Positions 7,144-11,899 of a DNA stretch of 11,899 nucleotides are shown in pieces. Position 1 is the first letter of the stretch. The number at the start of each line of letters is the position of its first letter. Source of the stretch: Spirochaetaceae bacterium (GTDB lineage: Bacteria > Spirochaetota > Spirochaetia > SZUA-6 > Bin103); NCBI GenBank assembly GCA_028820215.1, contig JAPPKD010000374.1, positions 1-11,899 of the forward strand, in the 5' to 3' direction. The position numbers and the translations under genes are program-made. A model generated the notes under the pieces. It was not told the DNA's origin and searched no databases. It saw only the letters and a program-made list of their open reading frames with translations.

Positions 7144-8190
7144 ATGAGCCAGCGAACGGAATTCGACCCGCTCAGGCTGCTGGACGCCCTGCATGCCGCA
7201 ACCGAGCGCGACTGCGCCTTCACCGCCACGACCGCCGAAGCCGCCCGCGAGTGGCAGGCGCGCGCCCGTCGGGCGCTCACCGGGCACCTGGGCTTCCTGG
7301 ACCGGCCGGCCCCACCCGTGGAAGCCGAAATCGAGCAGGCGGTCGACCGCGGCTCCTACGTCCGGGAGCGTGTGGTGCTGCGCACGTGGCCGGATGCGAC
7401 CATGCCCGTCTACTTGCTGGTGCCGAAGGGCCTCACGGGGCCGGCGCCGTGCGTGCTGGCACTGCACGGGCACGGCTACGGCGTGCGCGACATCGTCGGT
7501 CTGTGGGAAGACGGCTCCGAGCGGTGGGAGCCGGACGGCTACCACAAGGACTTCGGGTGCGCGCTGGCCGAGCGCGGCTTCGTTGTGGCGGCGCCGGAGA
7601 TAAGCTGCTTCGGCGAGCGGCGCGCCGACTACTCGGCCCTGGCCGACGAGCTCACCGGCCCCGAGCCATCGACCTGCCACAACGCCAACACCTACGCGAT
7701 CATGCTGGGCGGCTCGGTGATGGGCCTGCGCGTCTGGGACGGCATGCGCGCGGTCGACTACCTGGCCACCCGGCCGGAGGCGGACATCGCGCGCCTGGGG
7801 GCGATGGGGATCTCCGGCGGCGGCGCGCACACCTACTTCTCCACCGCGTGCGACGACCGCATCCGCGCCTGCGTGATCTCCGGCTACTTCTGCGACTGGC
7901 GGCAGAGCATCCTGACCTTCGCTCATTGCACGTGCAACTTCGTGCCCGGGCTGCTGGGCCACGGCGAGCTCAGCGACTTCGCGGGACTGATCGCGCCCCG
8001 TCCGTGCCTGATCGAGGCGGGCCGGCGGGACACGATCTTTCCGATCGACGGCGTGCGCGCGTCGGTGGACCGGGCGCGGGCGGCGTGGCGCGCCTTCGGC
8101 GCCGAAGACGCGCTGGTCACCGACGACTTCGAAGGCAGGCACCAGATCAGCGGCCGGCTGGCCTACGACTTCCTGGCGCGCCACGTCTGA
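7144..8190 (+). CDS. Alpha/beta hydrolase, AXE1/dienelactone-hydrolase-like
   Basis: Predicted cytoplasmic serine hydrolase of 348 residues. ATG 7144 is preferred over the open frame start at 7051, which would overlap the start of the divergent amidase gene and add an unrelated leader. Key parts: oxyanion region LALHGHGYG (105-113), nucleophile elbow GISGGG with Ser224, acid Asp296 in EAGRRDTIFP, and His333 in GRHQIS. This is the arrangement of acetyl-xylan-esterase (AXE1)/PF12715-type hydrolases. The block HCTCNFVPGLLGHGELSDFAGL (261-282) and the following IAPRP are typical of the environmental relatives I know. Family members cleave carbohydrate acetyl esters or other small esters; the sugar context of the propeller gene nearby makes a deacetylase possible, but the substrate is unknown. 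Its 3' end faces the M32 gene with a hairpin between. Confidence 0.88.
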   Translation: MSQRTEFDPLRLLDALHAATERDCAFTATTAEAAREWQARARRALTGHLGFLDRPAPPVEAEIEQAVDRGSYVRERVVLRTWPDATMPVYLLVPKGLTGPAPCVLALHGHGYGVRDIVGLWEDGSERWEPDGYHKDFGCALAERGFVVAAPEISCFGERRADYSALADELTGPEPSTCHNANTYAIMLGGSVMGLRVWDGMRAVDYLATRPEADIARLGAMGISGGGAHTYFSTACDDRIRACVISGYFCDWRQSILTFAHCTCNFVPGLLGHGELSDFAGLIAPRPCLIEAGRRDTIFPIDGVRASVDRARAAWRAFGAEDALVTDDFEGRHQISGRLAYDFLARHV

Positions 8191-8195
8191 CCGTG

Positions 8196-8212
8196 CGGCC
8201 CCCGCGGGGCCG
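8196..8212. terminator. Tight GC hairpin at convergent junction 3
   Basis: CGGCCCC (8196-8202), loop CGC (8203-8205), GGGGCCG (8206-8212): a perfect 7-bp, all-GC stem with a 3-nt loop. It sits in the 31-nt gap between the stop of the alpha/beta hydrolase (8190) and that of the M32 carboxypeptidase (8222), so it could end transcription from both sides. No U-tract is present, so a Rho-aided or pausing role is also possible. This is the strongest of the three junction hairpins. Confidence 0.5.
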
Positions 8213-8221
8213 GCAGCATGG

Positions 8222-9727
8222 CTACAGCCGGTAGAGCTCGCCGAACTTGGTGTTCAGGTAGTCGGTGAAGTAACGCGCGTCGAGCGGCTCCCCGGTCACC
8301 CGAAGGCAGATCTCCTCGGCCGGGTAGACGCGGCCGTGGCGGTGGATCCGCTCCCGCAGCCAGATGAGGATCTCCTCGAACCGGCCGCCGCGCACCTGCT
8401 CCTCCCAGTCGGGGAGGTCGCGCGCCATCGCCGCGTGGAACTGCGCGCCGTACAGGTTGCCCAGCGTGTAAGTGGGGAAATAGCCGATGGCGAACATCGA
8501 CCAGTGGATGTCCTGCAGCACGCCGTCGGCGTCGCGCTCCGGGACGATGCCGAGCAGCGCCCGCGATTCCTCGCGCCACGCGTCCGGCAGGTCGTCCACC
8601 TGCAGGTCGCCGTCAACCATGCGGCGCTCCAGCGAGAAGCGCAGCAGGATGTGCAGGTTGTAGGTCACCTCGTCGGCCTCCACGCGGATGAACGACGGCT
8701 GCACGGCGTTGATCGAGCGGTAGAACCGGTCCAGGTCCACGTCGGCCAGGGCTGCGAAGCGCGGCTGCAGCTGCGGGTAGAAGTGCTCCCAGAACGAGCG
8801 GCGGCGGCCGATCAGGTTCTCCCAGAAACGCGACTGCGACTCGCAGATACCGAGCGAGGTGCCCGAGCCCAGCGCGCTGGTGGCGAGCTCCGGCGCCACG
8901 CCCAGCCCGTGCAGGCCGTGGCCGCACTCGTGGATGGTCCCGAACACGCTGGAGGACAACAGATTGGGATGGAAGCGGGTGGTGAGCCTGCCGTCGGCCG
9001 CGCCGAGCGTGGTGGAGAAGGGATGCGCCGACACGTCCAGGCGGCCCGTGTGGGAGGAGAAGCCCAGCGCAGCCAGCAGGTGGTCGCTGAACGCGCGCTG
9101 CGCGCCCACGTCGTAGTCGCGCCGCAGCACCGCGTCGTCGATCGTGACCGGCGATCCGGCGATCCGTTCCAGCAGGTCGACCAGCGGGCCGCGCAGCGCG
9201 TCGAGCACGGCGGTGAGCTCGGCCGTCCGCATCCACGGCTCGAACGCGTCCAGCAGGGGGTCGTAGCGGGTGTCGCCGAACCCCAGGTGGTCGGCCTTGT
9301 CGCGGGTGAGGCGCAGCGTTTCCTGCAGGTCGTCCCGGAACACGCTGAAGTCCGACGCCTTGCGCGCGGCGACCCAGCTCGCGTGGTTGACGCTGGCCTG
9401 GCGGGCGATCGCCGTCACCAGGTCCGTGGGTAGCCTGGTCTCCCGGTCATAGGTCCGCCGCAGCTCGCGCAGGAACGCCCGATCGATCTCGTCGAGGTCG
9501 GAGCGCGCCTCCCCGGCGGCGATCAGGTCGCCCATCTCCGGCGCGGTCTGGCGCTCGTGGACCTGCCCCTCCAGCAGCGCAAGCTGATCCGACCGCTCCG
9601 CGACCGCCCCCTCCGGCATGTACGTCTCCTGATCCCACTGCAGCAGGCCGATGACGTGCTGCATCAGGTGGATCTCCCGATCGAGCGTGCGGAGGCGGTC
9701 CAGCGCCGGCGCGCGGCTGTCGTTCAC
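8222..9727 (-). CDS. M32-family metallocarboxypeptidase (Taq carboxypeptidase-like)
   Basis: Protein of 501 residues, full length for M32, removing C-terminal amino acids from peptides in the cytoplasm. The family motifs are nearly all present: HPF (235-237), DGRLT (245-249, the DXRXT motif), HECGH (266-270, zinc His266/His270 and catalytic Glu267), IRVEADE (347-353) and GVLQDIHW (402-409). The HES(G)Q motif reads CESQ (295-298): the zinc-binding Glu296 is kept but the conserved His is Cys295. The N-terminus WDQETYMP (31-38) matches the family. GTG 9727 is the start that gives this length; no good ribosome site precedes it, and translation may depend on coupling to the DtxR-family gene that ends 11 nt upstream. 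It does not look like a pseudogene, since no other motif is damaged. Confidence 0.95.
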   Translation of the reverse strand: MNDSRAPALDRLRTLDREIHLMQHVIGLLQWDQETYMPEGAVAERSDQLALLEGQVHERQTAPEMGDLIAAGEARSDLDEIDRAFLRELRRTYDRETRLPTDLVTAIARQASVNHASWVAARKASDFSVFRDDLQETLRLTRDKADHLGFGDTRYDPLLDAFEPWMRTAELTAVLDALRGPLVDLLERIAGSPVTIDDAVLRRDYDVGAQRAFSDHLLAALGFSSHTGRLDVSAHPFSTTLGAADGRLTTRFHPNLLSSSVFGTIHECGHGLHGLGVAPELATSALGSGTSLGICESQSRFWENLIGRRRSFWEHFYPQLQPRFAALADVDLDRFYRSINAVQPSFIRVEADEVTYNLHILLRFSLERRMVDGDLQVDDLPDAWREESRALLGIVPERDADGVLQDIHWSMFAIGYFPTYTLGNLYGAQFHAAMARDLPDWEEQVRGGRFEEILIWLRERIHRHGRVYPAEEICLRVTGEPLDARYFTDYLNTKFGELYRL

Positions 9728-9738
9728 GAACCCGAGGT

Positions 9739-10422
9739 TCAGTTGGCGCTGTCTACGCGCACGTAGCGGGCGTAGCCGGTGGGCAGGGTGATCTCCTGCC
9801 CGGTGTCGTCCTTGCGGAACACGACCTCGGCTTCGGAGATGCCGGACACCGTGATCCTGGTGCCGGGCACGAGCTGGTCCTGGTCGAGGCGGCGCATCAG
9901 CTCCTCGTTCTCCTCGGCTTCCTCGGTGATGCGCAGGATCGACGTCCGCTCGCCCGCGTGCACGGTCGTCAGGCGCGGCGCGTCGAGCAGGCGCCGCTCA
10001 TCGGGCGAGCCCGGAAACGGATTGCCGTGCGGGCAGGTGGTCGGACGGCCGAGCCGCTCGAAGAGGTGCGCCTCCAGGCGCGGCGACAGCGAGTGCTCCA
10101 GCTTGTCGGCCTCTTCATCCACGTCCACCCAGTCGAAGCCCAGCTCGTCGACCAGGAGGCGTTCCAGCAGGTAGTGGCGGCGGATGGTGCGCTCGGCCTG
10201 CCTGGTGCCGCGCGGACTGAGGCGCACGCCGTCGTCCGGGTCGAGGACGAGGAGCTTGCGCTGCTCCAGGCGTTTGAGGGCCTGCGACACCGCGGCGGCC
10301 GAAACCCCGATCCGCTCGGCGATGCGGGCGCCGACGACCGGCCGCCGCTCGCGCAGCATCAGATAGATCTGGATGAGGTATTCGTTCGCCGTGGCCGACG
10401 AAGAGCTTTGGGCTTTTGCCAT
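9739..10422 (-). CDS. DtxR/MntR-family metal-dependent transcriptional repressor
   Basis: 227-residue regulator with the three DtxR parts: N-terminal winged helix-turn-helix (about 12-75, VGARIAERIGVSAAAVSQALKRL region), a dimerisation/metal domain (80-150) ending in TTCPHGNPFPG, and a C-terminal FeoA/SH3-like domain (about 150-225). By alignment with DtxR, primary-site Met10 becomes Glu14 and Cys102 becomes Asp106, while Glu109 and His110 are kept; this matches the MntR pattern Asp8/Glu99/Glu102/His103. Ancillary residues His83 and Glu87 are present and DtxR His98 is Asp102. I infer a preference for Mn(II), or loose Mn/Fe selectivity. Such regulators usually lie by feo, mnt or ABC metal transporters; here the neighbours are an M32 carboxypeptidase 11 nt downstream and an amidohydrolase 62 nt upstream, same strand. 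Confidence 0.93.
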   Translation of the reverse strand: MAKAQSSSSATANEYLIQIYLMLRERRPVVGARIAERIGVSAAAVSQALKRLEQRKLLVLDPDDGVRLSPRGTRQAERTIRRHYLLERLLVDELGFDWVDVDEEADKLEHSLSPRLEAHLFERLGRPTTCPHGNPFPGSPDERRLLDAPRLTTVHAGERTSILRITEEAEENEELMRRLDQDQLVPGTRITVSGISEAEVVFRKDDTGQEITLPTGYARYVRVDSAN

Positions 10423-10431
10423 GATTTCGGG

Positions 10432-10456
10432 GGTACCGCCGGCACGGAACCGTACC
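10432..10456. promoter_or_regulatory. Imperfect palindrome upstream of the metalloregulator gene
   Basis: GGTAC (10432-10436) and GTACC (10452-10456) are inverted arms around a 15-nt centre, 10-34 nt before the regulator's start codon. DtxR/MntR-type operators are long palindromes in promoters, and self-control is common, so this is the best candidate site in the window. The inner bases pair poorly. A second small repeat, CTAC-AGG-GTAG (10456-10466), lies next to it. Confidence 0.25.
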
Positions 10457-10484
10457 TACAGGGTAGCCCGGAGCCCCCACCCGG

Positions 10485-11729
10485 TCAAACCGAGCCCGGC
10501 TGGACGCCCGTTTCCCGGCGGTGCGCGACCTCGCCGGCCTTGACCACGACGCGCGGAGCGCGCAGGGTGCGGAGGTCCTCCAGCGGATCCCCGTCGAGCA
10601 GCAGCAGGTCGGCGCGCTGGCCGGCGGACACCTGCCCGACTCCGTCCAGCCGCAGGTGACAGGCGGCCAAGCTGGTAGCCGAGCGCAGCGCCTCCGCGTT
10701 GCTCAAGCCGGCCTGCACGTAGGTCAGCAACTCGTCGACCAGGGCGTCGAAGCGGGTGTCGATCGCCCCGCAGTCGGTGCCGGCGATCTGCGGCACGCCC
10801 AGCCGGTGGAACAGCCCGGTGTTGGTCAGCCGGCCGCGCAGGCGCGCGACCGCGCCCACGTCTTCGGGGTTGTAGGTGCTGCCCTGCCGCTCGAACTTGG
10901 CGGCGTTCTGCAAGGCGCAGAACACGGTGGGGACCACGACGATGCCGCGGTCGCGGATGCGTTGCGCGACGTCCGGATCGTAGCGGTACCGGCCCGGCGG
11001 CTCGGCGAAGGTCGCGTGCTCGATCATCTGCAGTCCCGCATCGATGGCGCGCCGGATGCTCTCGGTGGCGTGGCAGTGCGCGGTGACGTAGGTGCCGTGC
11101 GCCGCGGCCACCTCGACCGCCTCCCGCATCAGCTCCAGCGGCAGGTCCGCCTCGTGCGGGCGCGTGCCCGGCGTCAGGCCGCCGCCGGAAGCCATGAGCT
11201 TGACGTAATCGCCGCCTTGGCCGAGCTGCCGCTCGACCGCGGCGCGCACCTCCGCTCGGGAGCTCACCTCGATTCCCCCGAGCCAGTGGCAGTGACCGCC
11301 GGGGCGCATGAGCGCGTAGCCGCAGCAGATCACGTGCGGGCCGGCCACCCGCCCCGCGTCGATCTCGCGCCGGAGCTCGAACATCGGCTCGGCGGGAGCG
11401 GCCAGATCGCGCATCGTGGTGATGCCGGCGGCGAGCGCGACGCCGGCGTTGCGCACCGCGACCCGCCGGCGCTCGGCCCCGCCTGTGGCGACGAAGTTCT
11501 GGCGCGGCGTGCTGCTGCCGTCCAGAAAGAAGTGGACGTGGGTGTCGATCAGCCCCGGGCACAGATAGCGGCCGCGGCCGTCGATGGTCGTCGCGGAGCC
11601 GGACTGCGGCAGCGCATCTGCGCCGACTTCGGCGATGACGCCGTCCGCTACCCGCACCGATTGCGATGGATGGATCGCCCCGGCGGCCACGTCCACCACG
11701 CTCACATCCGCGATGTGCAGATCACTCAT
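10485..11729 (-). CDS. Metal-dependent amidohydrolase (COG1228, prolidase/imidazolonepropionase-like)
   Basis: Cytoplasmic TIM-barrel hydrolase of 414 residues, no signal peptide. Metal ligands expected of the group are all visible: H64-x-H66 in IDTHVHFF, Lys177 in YVKLMASGG (the lysine that is carboxylated in binuclear members), His218/His220 in TAHCH, His238 in IEHATF, and Asp319 in GTDCG. The small N- and C-terminal beta-sandwich lies at about 1-58 and 365-405. The start at 11729 is chosen over the open frame start at 11792 because GGGAGG lies 9 nt before it, and the extra residues match no family. Relatives include Xaa-Pro dipeptidases, Sgx9260-type carboxypeptidases and imidazolonepropionase; no hut genes are here, so the substrate is open. 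It is the first gene of a same-strand series with the regulator and M32 carboxypeptidase. Confidence 0.92.
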   Translation of the reverse strand: MSDLHIADVSVVDVAAGAIHPSQSVRVADGVIAEVGADALPQSGSATTIDGRGRYLCPGLIDTHVHFFLDGSSTPRQNFVATGGAERRRVAVRNAGVALAAGITTMRDLAAPAEPMFELRREIDAGRVAGPHVICCGYALMRPGGHCHWLGGIEVSSRAEVRAAVERQLGQGGDYVKLMASGGGLTPGTRPHEADLPLELMREAVEVAAAHGTYVTAHCHATESIRRAIDAGLQMIEHATFAEPPGRYRYDPDVAQRIRDRGIVVVPTVFCALQNAAKFERQGSTYNPEDVGAVARLRGRLTNTGLFHRLGVPQIAGTDCGAIDTRFDALVDELLTYVQAGLSNAEALRSATSLAACHLRLDGVGQVSAGQRADLLLLDGDPLEDLRTLRAPRVVVKAGEVAHRRETGVQPGSV

Positions 11730-11899
11730 GGTCGCGTCCCTCCCCGAGTAACAGAGTGCGAGGTTACCGCACCATTTCGGAACTCGCTCCAAGATAGTCT
11801 AACCAACTCGGAACAGACTCCGGATTGGTCAAGTGCTTCCAGCCTTGAGGAAATTGCGCTGTAGGGGTCTCTGTCGGCCGATTCGGGTCGGAGGGACGA
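11730..11899. promoter_or_regulatory. Upstream region of the amidohydrolase gene
   Basis: This end of the window is visibly richer in A+T than the rest, as expected of a promoter region. The ribosome site of the minus-strand amidohydrolase (GGGAGG on that strand, about 11739-11744) is clear. Weak -10-like hexamers (TAGACT and TATCTT read on the minus strand, about 11791-11801) and a TTGACC (minus strand, 11827-11832) are present but not at a usable spacing to each other, so no promoter is assigned. I see no gene here. Confidence 0.45.

Noticed and set aside
11730..11792. Longer N-terminus for the amidohydrolase (start at 11792)
   Set aside because: The ATG at 11729 has a strong ribosome site 9 nt away and begins directly with the expected beta-sandwich strand.
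8336..11864. Large plus-strand open frames opposite the M32, regulator and amidohydrolase genes
   Set aside because: They are antisense shadows. The minus-strand proteins carry complete catalytic or metal-binding motifs and these do not.

Overview
The window is about 11.9 kb of very GC-rich bacterial DNA, roughly two thirds or more G+C by eye. It holds eleven tightly packed protein genes on both strands. I see no RNA genes, insertion sequences, CRISPR arrays or integration sites. The first 53 bases are almost pure C and look like a contig-end artefact. GTG starts, short intergenic gaps and a cleavable lipoprotein signal fit a diderm-type, high-GC environmental bacterium. The gene families (DOMON protein, GH32/43-like propeller protein, AXE1-like hydrolase, M32 carboxypeptidase, serine-palmitoyltransferase-like enzyme) recur in metagenomic Spirochaetota, Planctomycetota, Acidobacteriota and similar groups. 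The sequence alone does not settle the phylum.

Left half (212-6137), mostly plus strand: a TlpA/ResA-like thioredoxin lipoprotein; an alpha-oxoamine synthase of serine-palmitoyltransferase type whose stop lies 2 nt before a FabZ-like hotdog dehydratase; a convergent minus-strand gene for an exported DOMON protein; a stand-alone BioD/Pta-N-like P-loop protein with a DRTGG-like C-terminus; and a 542-residue five-bladed-propeller, GH32/43-like protein. The synthase and dehydratase form a clear translationally coupled pair that could make a long-chain amino-ketone (sphingoid-type) lipid base.

Right half (6177-11729), a run of hydrolases: a nitrilase-superfamily amidase (minus) diverges from an AXE1/dienelactone-hydrolase-like alpha/beta hydrolase (plus). 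These are followed by a minus-strand series of a COG1228-type amidohydrolase, a DtxR/MntR-family metalloregulator and an M32 metallocarboxypeptidase. The regulator is 11 nt from the carboxypeptidase and no metal transporter lies in the window. Its primary metal site is all oxygen/nitrogen, as in MntR, rather than Met/Cys as in DtxR/IdeR. The set suggests use of amides, peptides and esters, but no substrate is known.

Each of the three convergent gene junctions has a perfect GC-rich inverted repeat without a U-tract, suggesting bidirectional terminators. I do not see a clear-cut unknown defence or mobile system. The most informative points are the synthase-dehydratase pair, the orphan BioD-like/DRTGG protein, the metal-site swap in the regulator, and a His-to-Cys change in the M32 HES(G)Q motif.
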